DNA from: Morganella morganii
GTDB taxonomy: Bacteria > Pseudomonadota > Gammaproteobacteria > Enterobacterales > Enterobacteriaceae
NCBI RefSeq assembly: GCF_003996855.1
Contig: NZ_NRQY01000002.1
Span: 587,569-651,568 of the forward strand
Reading direction: 5' to 3'
DNA length: 64,000 nucleotides
Each line of letters opens with the position of its first letter. Positions within the stretch are counted from its first letter, which is position 1. A program made the translations under genes and the position numbers. Of the stretch, positions 17,919 through 26,941 are shown in pieces. Below the pieces are notes generated by a model, which was not told where the DNA came from, did no database searches, and saw only the letters and a list, made by a program, of their open reading frames with translations.

Positions 17919-19217
17919 ATGAAAACAATTAAGCATTACAGATGGCATATGATTCTGCTGGTGTGCTTCATCACCATCATTAACTACCTTGACCGTACCG
18001 CGTTAGGTGTTGCAGCACCGACGATTATGAATGAGCTGGGGATCACCAAAGAACAGTATTCCTGGGTTGTCAGCGCATTCCAGCTGGCATACACCATCGG
18101 TCAGCCAATCATGGGCTTCTTTATTGATACGATTGGTCTGAAACTCGGCTTCTTTATCTGTGCCATCATCTGGGGTCTTGCCACTATGGCTCACGCCCTG
18201 ACCGGCTCCTGGCAGGGTCTGGCCGTTATGCGCGGGATCATGGGTTTCAGTGAAGCTTCCGCCATTCCTGCCGGGGTGAAAACCGCCACGACCTGGTTCC
18301 CCGCAAAAGAGCGCGGGATCGCGACCGGTGTGTTTAACATGGGAACATCTTTCGGTGCGATGCTGGCTCCGCCGCTGATCGCCTGGTGTATCATGTTCCA
18401 CAGCTGGCAGCTCGCCTTTGTTGTTGCCGGTGCGCTGGCCATTATCGCCGCCTTTGTCTGGTTCTTCTTTTATAAAGACCCGAAAGACGCAAAACGCCTG
18501 TCTGATGAAGAGCGTGCCTATATTGAAAACGGCCAGGAAAAACACCTCAAATCAGTGAAGAAAGAGAAAACCTCCGTTATCAATATCCTGAAGCAGCGTA
18601 ACTTCTGGGGTATCGGTGTCTCCCGTTTCCTCGCGGACCCGGCATGGGGGACGATTAACTTCTGGGTGCCGATTTTCTTCGTGGAAACCCTCCATTTCAG
18701 CCTGAAAGAGATAGCGATGTTTGTCTGGCTGCCGTTCCTGATGGCAGACCTGGGCTGTCTGGCCAGCGGATTCGTGGCGAAATACTTCAACGACCGCGGT
18801 GTTTCCCTGATCAACTCACGCCGTATCACCTTCACCATCGGTGCGGTTCTGATGACGACTATCGGTCTGGTCAGTATTGTTGATAACCCGTATGTCGCGG
18901 TGCTGTTAATCAGTATCGGTGGCTTCTCCCACCAGCTGTTATCCACCGTTGCCGCCACCCTCGGCGGGGATCTGTTCAAGAAAGACGAAGTGGCAACCGC
19001 TGTGGGTATGGCCGGTGCATGTGCATGGTCCGGTCAGTTAATCTTTAACTTATTTATCGGTGCATTCGTCGGTATTATCGGTTTCGGTCCGTTCTTTATT
19101 GCTCTGGCTGTTTTCGACCTTATCGGTGCTGCCGCACTGTGGATACTGATCAAAGAGAAAAAAGAACCGCAGGGACCTGCGCAGGATAGTGGTGAAACAT
19201 TAATAGCATCACACTAA
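17919..19217 (+). CDS. exuT: Hexuronate transporter (MFS)
   Basis: A 432-residue major facilitator of the anion:cation symporter group, similar to E. coli ExuT. It has twelve hydrophobic segments. The substrate-binding motif RTALGVAAPTIMNELGI follows the first helix; SEASAIPAGVKTATTWFPAKERGIATGVFN is the conserved loop 4-5 region. It should import glucuronate (and possibly galacturonate) with protons. It is divergent from uxuA and shares its operator region, and is followed by a strong terminator before uxuR. Substrate choice rests on similarity and neighbours. Confidence 0.88.
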   Translation: MKTIKHYRWHMILLVCFITIINYLDRTALGVAAPTIMNELGITKEQYSWVVSAFQLAYTIGQPIMGFFIDTIGLKLGFFICAIIWGLATMAHALTGSWQGLAVMRGIMGFSEASAIPAGVKTATTWFPAKERGIATGVFNMGTSFGAMLAPPLIAWCIMFHSWQLAFVVAGALAIIAAFVWFFFYKDPKDAKRLSDEERAYIENGQEKHLKSVKKEKTSVINILKQRNFWGIGVSRFLADPAWGTINFWVPIFFVETLHFSLKEIAMFVWLPFLMADLGCLASGFVAKYFNDRGVSLINSRRITFTIGAVLMTTIGLVSIVDNPYVAVLLISIGGFSHQLLSTVAATLGGDLFKKDEVATAVGMAGACAWSGQLIFNLFIGAFVGIIGFGPFFIALAVFDLIGAAALWILIKEKKEPQGPAQDSGETLIASH

Positions 19218-19237
19218 TCTGCTGAAATTCGTACCGG

Positions 19238-19275
19238 AGAGATACACAGGCAACCCGCTGTGTATCTCTTTTTTT
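19238..19275 (+). terminator. Terminator of exuT
   Basis: AGAGATACACAG and CTGTGTATCTCT form a 12-base stem with an eight-base loop, followed by a run of T residues. Confidence 0.9.
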
Positions 19276-19327
19276 GCACTGTATTCCGGATTCAGCGGCT
19301 TTTTTTGACAAACACCGGCGTAAAATC

Positions 19328-19346
19328 ATTTTTGGCTGACCAATTT
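19328..19346. promoter_or_regulatory. Candidate UxuR operator upstream of uxuR
   Basis: TTGG-CTGA-CCAA at 19332-19343 is the outer half of the same palindrome seen before uxuA and exuT, with a changed centre. It lies about 40 bases before the uxuR start and just after a TTGACA box at 19305-19310. This points to autoregulation. Confidence 0.6.
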
Positions 19347-19385
19347 CTGATAAACTCTCTGGGTAAGAACTCTCTTTATACGGCC

Positions 19386-20156
19386 ATGATAATGACACAG
19401 TTGACTGAACCCAAACGCCCTTATCAGGAAGTCGGCCATGCGTTGCGCCAGATGATCACCAATATGGATTATGTCATCGGTGACAAACTGCCCCCTGAAC
19501 GCGAAATCGCGGAAATGCTGGATGTCTCTCGGGCAGTTGTCCGTGAGGCACTGATTATGCTGGAACTGGAAAATCTGATTGAAGTCCGCAAAGGCTCCGG
19601 TATTTATGTTGTTGCACTGCCTCATCTGAGAGAAAGTGCGGCAACTGACCCGTGTGCACTCAATGCAGCCGGTCCGTTTGAGCTGTTACAGGCCCGGCAG
19701 TTACTGGAAAGCAATATTGCGGAATTTGCGGCCACCCAGGCCACACCGGTGGATATTGCGAATATGCGCAGCGCCCTCCAGCGGGAACGCGACGAACTGA
19801 AAACCGGGGAAGATGAAACCGGTGACCGCGAATTTCACCTGGCGATAGCGCAGGCGACACATAACAGCATGCTGGTGGAATTACTGAAACAATCCTGGGC
19901 ATGGCGGGAAAATAACCCGATGTGGCTGAAGCTGCACACGCGGATCACCAATAAAGATTACCGCAAAGAGTGGATGACAGATCACCAGGTTATCCTTGCC
20001 GCAATGATTAAAAAAGATCCGGCCGCCGCTAAAGAAGCCATGTGGCAGCATCTGGAAAATGTGAAACAGCGCCTGCTGGAGCTGTCCGATATTGATGACC
20101 CGAACTTTGATGGTTATCTGTTCAATTCCTACCCTGTTGACCTGGTGCGGAACTGA
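19386..20156 (+). CDS. uxuR: Hexuronate repressor UxuR (GntR/FadR family)
   Basis: About 256 residues. The N-terminal winged helix holds KLPPEREIAEMLDVSRAVVREALIMLE; the C-terminal FadR-type ligand domain includes GPFELLQARQLLESNIAEFAA, FHLAIAQATHNSMLVELLKQSW and WQHLENVKQRLLELS. These match E. coli UxuR better than ExuR. It binds fructuronate-type inducers and represses uxu genes. ATG codons at 19386 and 19392 are both possible, without a strong ribosome site; the second matches UxuR length best. Three TTGG-N4-CCAA palindromes nearby fit its regulon. It is the only uxu/exu regulator visible here, so it may control exuT as well. Confidence 0.9.
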   Translation: MIMTQLTEPKRPYQEVGHALRQMITNMDYVIGDKLPPEREIAEMLDVSRAVVREALIMLELENLIEVRKGSGIYVVALPHLRESAATDPCALNAAGPFELLQARQLLESNIAEFAATQATPVDIANMRSALQRERDELKTGEDETGDREFHLAIAQATHNSMLVELLKQSWAWRENNPMWLKLHTRITNKDYRKEWMTDHQVILAAMIKKDPAAAKEAMWQHLENVKQRLLELSDIDDPNFDGYLFNSYPVDLVRN

Positions 20157-20192
20157 TTCCGCCGCACACTTTTTTTACCCTCAGACATCAGA

Positions 20193-20220
20193 AACCGGGC
20201 AAAATCAGCCCGGTTTTTTT
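20193..20220 (+). terminator. Terminator of uxuR
   Basis: ACCGGGC and GCCCGGT pair across a seven-base loop and are followed by a run of T residues, about 36 bases past the uxuR stop. Confidence 0.88.
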
Positions 20221-20451
20221 GACCGTAAAATAAAAATAATAACCTTATTATTCATAGTGTGATTCACCTCTCATTCATATAAAATATACAACACACTGAT
20301 ATATATCATATATTTTATAACAGAGAAATTTATTCTCTGCCGTCTGCGGCTGCGGAATTTTTTTAGAAAATTTTTTCTGACTACCTGTGCCACTATCCGG
20401 CTATTACAATAACCATTAAATATTCATCGCATATTTTACAGGACACCAACT

Positions 20452-21597
20452 ATGAGTAAGAAAATTGCCACTGTGCTGATCCACGGCGGACAGCAGCAGG
20501 ATAAAGTCAACCATGCTATTTTCCCGGCGATCACCACCGCCAGTACTTTTGTACAGACCAGCCTGAGCGAACACGGCGAATACGCCTATTCCCGCGTCAG
20601 TAACCCGACCCGTCACGCCTATGAAACACTGCTTGCCGATGTTGAGGAAGGTACTTACGCCACCGCGACCGCCTCCGGTGTGGCCGCGGCGGCGCTGGTG
20701 CTGAATATCTTCCCGCAGGGTTCTCATATTATTGCGATGAAAGGCGTGTACGGCGGCACTTTCCGTCTGTTTGAACGTGTGGCAAAAGAAAACTGCGGCC
20801 ATGAATTTGATTATGTTGATCTCAATGATTTGGCAGCCGTCCGCAGCAAAATCAAAGACAATACCCGCATGATCTGGATAGAAAGCCCGACCAACCCGTT
20901 ACTGGAACTGGTTGATATTGAAGCTATCTGCGGACTGGCCAAAGAACACAACATCGTGACCTGTATTGATAACACGTTCGCGACACCGTGGAACCAGAAG
21001 CCCCTGACCATGGGCGCGGATCTGATCATGGTTTCCTCCAGTAAATATATCGGCGGTCACTCCGATTTAATCGGCGGTGCGGTCATCACTAACCGCGATG
21101 ACCTCGCGGAAAGACTGAATTTCCTGAAAACCACCACCGGCGCGATTGCATCACCGTTTGATGCCTACCTCGCCCTGCGCGGCCTGAAAACCCTGGCATT
21201 GCGTATGGCGGCACAGTGCAGTAATGCACAGGCTGTGGCGGAATTCCTGTCCGGTCACGGCAAAATTGAGAAGGTGTTTTATCCCGGTCTGAAAGATCAT
21301 CCGCATTATGAATTATGCAAGAAACAGATGCGCACCGGCGGTGCCGTGGTCACTATTCAGCTGAAAGGCGGCCTGGCCGAAACCGAAGCCTTTGTGAAAA
21401 AACTGCGCTATTTTGTGCTCGCGGAATCGCTGGGCGGCGTGGAAAGCATGGTGAATCACTCCGCAACCATGTCCCACGGCTCCATGACCCGCGAAGAGCG
21501 CGAGTCTATCGGTGTTTTCGACAGCACACTGCGTTTATCTGTCGGTATCGAGGATATCGGCGATTTACTGGCTGATTTACAGCAGGCTCTGGCCTGA
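20452..21597 (+). CDS. PLP-dependent C-S lyase of the cystathionine gamma-lyase/MetB family
   Basis: A 381-residue Cys/Met metabolism enzyme. The Schiff-base lysine is in SSSKYIGGHSDLIGG; GVYGGTFRLF carries the active-site tyrosine but has glycine where methionine gamma-lyase has its special cysteine, and SLGGVESMVNHSATMSH resembles cystathionine gamma-synthase or gamma-lyase. A role as cystathionine or cysteine lyase releasing a thiol or H2S fits. It leads a three-gene set with an NhaC-type protein (38 bases downstream) and D-cysteine desulfhydrase, which supports a degradative role. The exact substrate cannot be read from sequence. Confidence 0.8.
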   Translation: MSKKIATVLIHGGQQQDKVNHAIFPAITTASTFVQTSLSEHGEYAYSRVSNPTRHAYETLLADVEEGTYATATASGVAAAALVLNIFPQGSHIIAMKGVYGGTFRLFERVAKENCGHEFDYVDLNDLAAVRSKIKDNTRMIWIESPTNPLLELVDIEAICGLAKEHNIVTCIDNTFATPWNQKPLTMGADLIMVSSSKYIGGHSDLIGGAVITNRDDLAERLNFLKTTTGAIASPFDAYLALRGLKTLALRMAAQCSNAQAVAEFLSGHGKIEKVFYPGLKDHPHYELCKKQMRTGGAVVTIQLKGGLAETEAFVKKLRYFVLAESLGGVESMVNHSATMSHGSMTREERESIGVFDSTLRLSVGIEDIGDLLADLQQALA

Positions 21598-21635
21598 CAC
21601 AGCATCCCTGACCACAATAATAAAAGAGAAAGCGT

Positions 21636-23081
21636 ATGCAGGACTATGGTATCTGGACGGTCATCACTCCGGTCGTCACAATTATTCTGGCCATCTGTAC
21701 CCGTCAGGTGATTTTATCACTGCTGATCGGGATACTTGTCGGCTTTACTGTTATTCATGATCACAACCTCTTACTGGGTGTCCGCGCGACCCTGGAAGGG
21801 ATTATTGATGTCTTCAAATCCTCAGGAAACGCCAAAACTATCATCTTTATGCTGATGATTGGCGGGATTATGCGGCTGGTTGTGGTGACCGGCGGTGTTC
21901 GGGCACTTGTCCGGCTGCTTACCAACAAAACACAGATCATCAAAGGCCGCAAAGGTGTACAGCTGCTGGCGGTGATCATCACCTCCCTGATTTTTATCGA
22001 AAGCTCGATTAACCAGCTGGTTTCCGGCGCTTCCACCAAAGCCCTGGCGAAAAAATACGGCGTACCGCCGGAGAAAATGTCTTACATCATCCAGACTGCC
22101 TGTGTGTCTGTCTGCTCTTCCGCCATGATCAACGGCTGGGGTGCGGCGATGATGGGCGTTATCGGGGTACAGATTTCTCAGGGACTGATTACCGGCGAAC
22201 CGTTTGATATTCTGGCACATTCCATGGTTTACAACATCATGGCCTGGTTCTCTCTCGCCAGCATCCTGTTCTATATCTTCAGTAATGTCTCCTGGGGACC
22301 GATGCGCAAAGCAGAAATGCGTGCGCAGGCGCTCATCAGCTCTGCGGATGTTATTACCGGCACCCCGGAAGAAACACATGACGAGCCTGAAGATGATAAA
22401 GACATTATCAGTCATCCGAACTGCCATACCTCACTGAACTTCTTTATCCCGATCCTCTCCACCATTCTGATGGTGCCGGTGGCACTGTATATCACTGGTG
22501 ACGGCGAGTTCAGCAAAGGCAGCGGCTCCACCTCTGTTTACTGGGGTGTAATGTTCGGTACGATGGTTTCCTTTATCTGGTTCCTCGCACGCCGTGTGAT
22601 GAATGTGGATACCTTCTTTAAAGAGCTCTATATCGGCTATGCCAGTATGATCAAAATCAGTTCGGTGATGATCCTCGCCTTCCTGATGGGGCATGTTTCT
22701 TCTGATCTGAACACCGGCGCTTATATTGCCCAGGTGACATCCGGGGTTATCGCACCGGGATTCTCTATCGGCTTTATCTTCCTGATCAGTGCCATTATGT
22801 CACTGGCGACAGGCACCTCCTGGGGCACATTCGCCATCATGATCCCGATTGGTGTTCAGTTGGGTCTGTCTGTCGGTATGCCGCCGGAATATATGATTGG
22901 TGCCGCTATCGCCGGGTCTATCTTTGGTGATATGACATCCCCTATCTCCAGTGATGCGATTGTTGCGTCTATGGCGACAGACTGTGATCATATTGAGCAT
23001 ATCCGTACCCAGATGCCGTATGCGGTATTAACCGCCAGTTTTGCACTGGCCGTCTACCTCTGGTTAGGATTCACCTACTGA
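21636..23081 (+). CDS. NhaC-family Na+/H+ antiporter-like membrane protein
   Basis: A 481-residue polytopic membrane protein with about eleven to twelve hydrophobic segments. Typical NhaC-superfamily motifs are FIESSINQLVSG, SWGTFAIMIPIGVQLG and SIFGDMTSPISSDAIVAS, where charged residues inside membrane segments bind cations. A hydrophilic acidic loop (about 245-270) splits the two halves. It lies between two sulfur amino-acid lyases. Family members near amino-acid catabolic genes often act as substrate exchangers rather than simple sodium pumps, so it may import a sulfur amino acid. That function is inferred from context. Confidence 0.75.
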   Translation: MQDYGIWTVITPVVTIILAICTRQVILSLLIGILVGFTVIHDHNLLLGVRATLEGIIDVFKSSGNAKTIIFMLMIGGIMRLVVVTGGVRALVRLLTNKTQIIKGRKGVQLLAVIITSLIFIESSINQLVSGASTKALAKKYGVPPEKMSYIIQTACVSVCSSAMINGWGAAMMGVIGVQISQGLITGEPFDILAHSMVYNIMAWFSLASILFYIFSNVSWGPMRKAEMRAQALISSADVITGTPEETHDEPEDDKDIISHPNCHTSLNFFIPILSTILMVPVALYITGDGEFSKGSGSTSVYWGVMFGTMVSFIWFLARRVMNVDTFFKELYIGYASMIKISSVMILAFLMGHVSSDLNTGAYIAQVTSGVIAPGFSIGFIFLISAIMSLATGTSWGTFAIMIPIGVQLGLSVGMPPEYMIGAAIAGSIFGDMTSPISSDAIVASMATDCDHIEHIRTQMPYAVLTASFALAVYLWLGFTY

Positions 23082-23111
23082 GTATGACCGCGAATTCAAT
23101 AAGGAAATGAT

Positions 23112-24149
23112 ATGTCTTCATCTGTAACCACTGCCGGGGCAACCCGGCTGCAACAGACATTAGCGCAGTTCAGTAAGCTTAATCTGCTCGGCGGCGTTAC
23201 CCCGCTGAATAAACTGAATAATCTCTCCCGTCTGCTGGGACGGGAAATTTACATCAAACGCGATGATCTGACGCCGCTGGCAGCGGGTGGCAACAAGCTG
23301 CGCAAGCTGGAATTCCTGATGGCGAATGCCCTGGAAAAAGGTGCACAGTTTATTGTCACTGCCGGTGCCATTCAGTCTAACCATGTCCGCCAGACCGCAG
23401 CTGTTGCGGCGATGTACGGCCTGAAATGTGTGGCACTGCTGGAAAATCCGATCGGCAGTCAGGACGCGGATTTCCTGAATAACGGCAACAAATTGCTGAC
23501 GGATTTATTCGGTGCTCACTGCGTGATGTGTGATGCCCTGACCGATCCTGATGCGCAGATGCAGGCGCTGATCAACCATATGCAGCTCAGCGATGCCTAT
23601 ATCGTGCCGGTCGGCGGCTCAAATATGCTCGGTTCGCTCGGCTATGTGCAGTGCGCCCTGGAAATCGCGCAGCAGACACCGGAAGGGACGGAATTCGGTG
23701 CTGTCGTGGTGGCTTCCGGCAGCGCCGGGACACACGCCGGGCTTTCTGCCGGATTGCAGCTGGTCATGCCGAAAACGCCGGTTATCGGTGTCACCGTATC
23801 GCGGACTTATGCTGATCAGGCGCCGAAAGTCGTGAAACTGCAAAATGAGCTGGCGCCGCTGTTTGGTATTGAAACCCCGGCACCGGTCGCGCTGTGGGAC
23901 AGTTATTTTGCACCGGAGTACGGCATGCCGAATGCCGGCGGACTGGAAGCCATTGAGCTGCTGGCACGCCACGAAGGCATTTTGCTGGACCCGGTTTACA
24001 CCGGTAAAGCGATGGCCGGACTGATTGACCAGGTTCGCGGACATCCTCAGGATACCTCACCGCTTCTGTTTGTGCATACCGGCGGTGCCGCCGGACTATT
24101 CGCCTATCAGGCAGTGAGCGCAGCAATACAGACCAATCCTGCATTATAA
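23112..24149 (+). CDS. dcyD: D-cysteine desulfhydrase
   Basis: A 345-residue fold-type II PLP enzyme of the ACC deaminase/DcyD family. It converts D-cysteine to pyruvate, H2S and ammonia. The PLP lysine is in [14 protein letters not shown], preceded by [24 protein letters not shown] is the substrate loop and [11 protein letters not shown] binds the phosphate. AAGGA precedes the ATG. It is 30 bases after the NhaC-type gene and closes the operon. In E. coli dcyD sits beside cystine transporter genes; here an NhaC-type protein takes that place. Confidence 0.88.
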   Translation: MSSSVTTAGATRLQQTLAQFSKLNLLGGVTPLNKLNNLSRLLGREIYIKRDDLTPLAAGGNKLRKLEFLMANALEKGAQFIVTAGAIQSNHVRQTAAVAAMYGLKCVALLENPIGSQDADFLNNGNKLLTDLFGAHCVMCDALTDPDAQMQALINHMQLSDAYIVPVGGSNMLGSLGYVQCALEIAQQTPEGTEFGAVVVASGSAGTHAGLSAGLQLVMPKTPVIGVTVSRTYADQAPKVVKLQNELAPLFGIETPAPVALWDSYFAPEYGMPNAGGLEAIELLARHEGILLDPVYTGKAMAGLIDQVRGHPQDTSPLLFVHTGGAAGLFAYQAVSAAIQTNPAL

Positions 24150-24172
24150 TTTACAGTTTGACTGATATCAGC

Positions 24173-24195
24173 GCCGTCCGGATTTTCCGGGCGGC
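24173..24195. terminator. Hairpin between converging dcyD and a membrane-protein gene
   Basis: GCCGTCCGGA and TCCGGGCGGC pair nearly perfectly across a three-base loop in the 55-base gap between two convergent genes. There is no T run on either strand, so terminator function is uncertain. Confidence 0.4.
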
Positions 24196-24204
24196 TGCCG
24201 GTAC

Positions 24205-24783
24205 TCAGCTGATACCGGAACAGCCCCGCCATGCCATCGGCACCACAGCAAGATTATAGAGCGGGGTACCCAACAGGTAATGATCATACACAGTCAGCCC
24301 CGGGGTTTTGTCTTTTTCCATCGCATAATATTCAATTGGCAGAATAAACGACAGCAGTAACAAAGAGATACCAGCGTTACGGATAGCGCGGCGCGGTAAT
24401 GCGCTGCTCAGCAGATGAACCACAACGAAATAAGCCCCGGAAACCATAATAAAAAACAGCACAATACCGCTGTTTTCAGCCAGGAAATCACCGGCTGACA
24501 GAGAGTAACCCTGATGAAGCAGGTCAGGAAGATTCGTCAGATATTCGGCACCCGCCTCCCGGCGAAAAAAAGCCGAGGCAGACAAATTCAGTCCCCACAA
24601 AATCGTCAGCAGGCCAGCGACAATTTTGCCTGCTGTATAACGGCATAGATACACATTCGCCAGCAGCAGTAATGTGCCCATCACCGTAATTTTCACATTG
24701 TACTCCGCGCCCGGTCCGCCGGCTAACACCGCCGGTGCCAGAGCAATCAGCACAATCAGTAAAACAGAAGAAAACAGACGCAT
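24205..24783 (-). CDS. Unidentified membrane protein, possibly a truncated transferase
   Basis: 192 residues, which I do not recognise. It has a signal-like N-terminal helix and about four more hydrophobic segments (roughly 30-65, 105-130, 135-155). The layout, ending in TPLYNLAVVP just after the last helix, recalls the membrane domain of phosphoethanolamine transferases of the EptA/CptA type, which normally continue into a large periplasmic sulfatase-like domain. That domain is absent: the frame stops 55 bases before the convergent dcyD. It may be a remnant or a free-standing membrane domain. It is preceded by about 120 bases without genes. Confidence 0.5.
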   Translation of the reverse strand: MRLFSSVLLIVLIALAPAVLAGGPGAEYNVKITVMGTLLLLANVYLCRYTAGKIVAGLLTILWGLNLSASAFFRREAGAEYLTNLPDLLHQGYSLSAGDFLAENSGIVLFFIMVSGAYFVVVHLLSSALPRRAIRNAGISLLLLSFILPIEYYAMEKDKTPGLTVYDHYLLGTPLYNLAVVPMAWRGCSGIS

Positions 24784-24855
24784 AAATTAACTTTTAAGCA
24801 ACATAAACAAGCGGGTTGCAGTAAACCATTAACAACCTGATAAAACAAGTGCCGG

Positions 24856-24891
24856 AGAAAAAGAAAATGCGGTTTCCCGGCCGGAAACCGC
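24856..24891 (-). terminator. Terminator of the acs-yjcH-actP operon
   Basis: On the minus strand GCGGTTTCC pairs with GGAAACCGC across a GGCC-containing loop, followed by ATTTTCTTTTTC. It starts 14 bases past the actP stop. Confidence 0.8.
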
Positions 24892-24904
24892 GCTGTGATG
24901 TCTG

Positions 24905-26560
24905 TCAGTGAGATTTACCCTGCTCAATTCCCGGGCCAATCTGAGAACGGATGAACTGCGCCTCAAAACGGCTGCGTTCTTCCTGACCCTGTACGGAGTT
25001 ATCCGTTACAGATACCAGCCAGGCCGCGAAAAAGGCAGCAAACATTGAGAAAAGTGCCGGATATTCATACGGATAAATTGCTTTTTCATGTCCGAGAATA
25101 CCAACCCAGATTGTCGGCCCCAGGATCATCAGAATCACTGCGGTTAACAATCCCAGCCAGCCTCCCGCCAGTGCACCGCGAGTGGTCAGGCGTTTCCAGT
25201 ACATGGAGAGCAGGATGATCGGGAAGTTACAGCTCGCCGCAATAGAGAAGGCCAGCCCCACCATAAAGGCAATGTTTTGTTTCTCAAAAAGAATACCCAA
25301 CCCGATAGCAACAATCCCGAGAATAATGACAGTAACTTTAGAGACTTTTAATTCATCCCGCTCATTGGCTTTACCGTCTTTGATGACACAGGCGTACAGA
25401 TCATGGGAAACCGCGGATGCACCCGCCAGGGTCAGCCCGGCCACAACCGCCAGAATTGTCGCGAACGCCACGGCTGAAATAAAGCCGAGGAAGAGATTTC
25501 CGCCGACCGCATCCGCCAGATGCACCGCTGCCATGTTGGTGCCGCCGATCAGTGCCCCCGCCGCATCTTTAAATACCGGATTCGGGCTGACCAGCAAAAT
25601 GGCTCCGAAACCAATAATAAAAGTCAGAATATAGAAGTAACCAATAAATCCGGTGGCATAAAACACGCTCTTACGGGCTTCTTTGGCATCACTGACTGTG
25701 AAGAAACGCATGATGATATGCGGCAGCCCGGCAGTACCAAACATCAGTGCCAGTCCCAGGGATAATGCGGAAACAGGATCTGACACCAAACCGCCCGGGC
25801 TCATAATCGCCGGGCCGTTTTTATGTACCGCAACCGCATCTTTAAACAGCGTGTTAAAGTTGAAATCCACGGTTTTCATCACCATCAGCGCCATAAAACT
25901 GGCACCGGCAAGTAACAGAACTGCCTTGATAATCTGCACCCAGGTCGTTGCCAGCATGCCGCCGAACAGAACATAAAACACCATCAGGATACCGACCAGC
26001 ACAACTGCCACGATATAATTCAGCCCGAATAACAGCTCAATCAGTTTACCCGCCCCCACCATTTGCGCGATCAGATATAATGCCACCACAACCAGTGAAC
26101 CACTGGCAGAAAGCACCCGGATTGGCCGTGCTTTCAGGCGGTAAGAAACCACATCCGCAAAAGTGTAGCGGCCCAGATTACGCAGACGTTCCGCAATCAG
26201 AAACAGGATCACCGGCCAGCCGATCAGGAAGCCGATAGAGTAAATCAGGCCGTCATAACCGGAGGTGTATACCAGTGCGGATATCCCGAGGAATGAAGCA
26301 GCGGACATAAAGTCTCCGGCTATCGCCAGCCCGTTCTGGAACCCGGTAATTTTTCCCCCGGCGGTATAATATTCCGCCCGGGAACGAGTCCGCTTTGCCG
26401 CCCAATAGGTGATATAAAGTGTCAGACCGACAAAGATCAGGAACATAATAATGGCCTGATAGTTTACCGGCTGGCGTTCCACCGGCCCGCTGATGGCATC
26501 GGCGTGACTGAACAGCGGGAACATCAGGGATAACAGAAGAGCAGAAAGGCGCGTTTTCAT
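24905..26560 (-). CDS. actP: Cation/acetate symporter
   Basis: A 551-residue sodium:solute symporter (SSS family) close to E. coli ActP (549). It has an N-terminal signal-like segment ending near SHA, then about thirteen membrane helices; [31 protein letters not shown] and [15 protein letters not shown] are family signatures. It imports acetate and glycolate with a cation. Its ATG overlaps the yjcH stop (ATGA). It is the third gene of acs-yjcH-actP, so uptake is coupled to activation by Acs. Confidence 0.95.
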   Translation of the reverse strand: MKTRLSALLLSLMFPLFSHADAISGPVERQPVNYQAIIMFLIFVGLTLYITYWAAKRTRSRAEYYTAGGKITGFQNGLAIAGDFMSAASFLGISALVYTSGYDGLIYSIGFLIGWPVILFLIAERLRNLGRYTFADVVSYRLKARPIRVLSASGSLVVVALYLIAQMVGAGKLIELLFGLNYIVAVVLVGILMVFYVLFGGMLATTWVQIIKAVLLLAGASFMALMVMKTVDFNFNTLFKDAVAVHKNGPAIMSPGGLVSDPVSALSLGLALMFGTAGLPHIIMRFFTVSDAKEARKSVFYATGFIGYFYILTFIIGFGAILLVSPNPVFKDAAGALIGGTNMAAVHLADAVGGNLFLGFISAVAFATILAVVAGLTLAGASAVSHDLYACVIKDGKANERDELKVSKVTVIILGIVAIGLGILFEKQNIAFMVGLAFSIAASCNFPIILLSMYWKRLTTRGALAGGWLGLLTAVILMILGPTIWVGILGHEKAIYPYEYPALFSMFAAFFAAWLVSVTDNSVQGQEERSRFEAQFIRSQIGPGIEQGKSH

Positions 26561-26868
26561 TGTTTCACTCCGCTGATAATTTCGGCGGTCAGACGGTCAA
26601 ATTCACCGTTTGCACGAACGGTATAAATACCGGTCAGGACAACAGCACTGACAATCAGTCCGATCCCGACAGGTATCCCGCGGGTGATCGTCAGGCCTTC
26701 ACCGAGTGGTGTACCCAGCCATTGCGGGTCAAAAGCAATCAGAATAATAAAACTGACATACAGCACAAGTGTAATAACGGTCAATGTCCATGAGAACCGA
26801 CTGCGTTTTCTGACCAGTTCCTGAAAGCGAGGGTCATTCTCCACCTGTTGATAAATGGATGCGCTCAT
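26557..26868 (-). CDS. yjcH: DUF485 inner-membrane protein YjcH
   Basis: A 103-residue protein with two transmembrane helices, the standard small partner encoded between acs and actP. The N-terminal [22 protein letters not shown] motif is typical of DUF485. It is thought to aid the symporter, but its mechanism is not established. It overlaps actP by four bases and lies 73 bases after acs. Confidence 0.92.
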   Translation of the reverse strand: MSASIYQQVENDPRFQELVRKRSRFSWTLTVITLVLYVSFIILIAFDPQWLGTPLGEGLTITRGIPVGIGLIVSAVVLTGIYTVRANGEFDRLTAEIISGVKQ

Positions 26869-26941
26869 TGAGGATACTCCTCTGTTTTTGTTATCCGGAG
26901 TGTCAGTGCCGCATAATCCGGCACTGACAGAGGTTAGCGTG

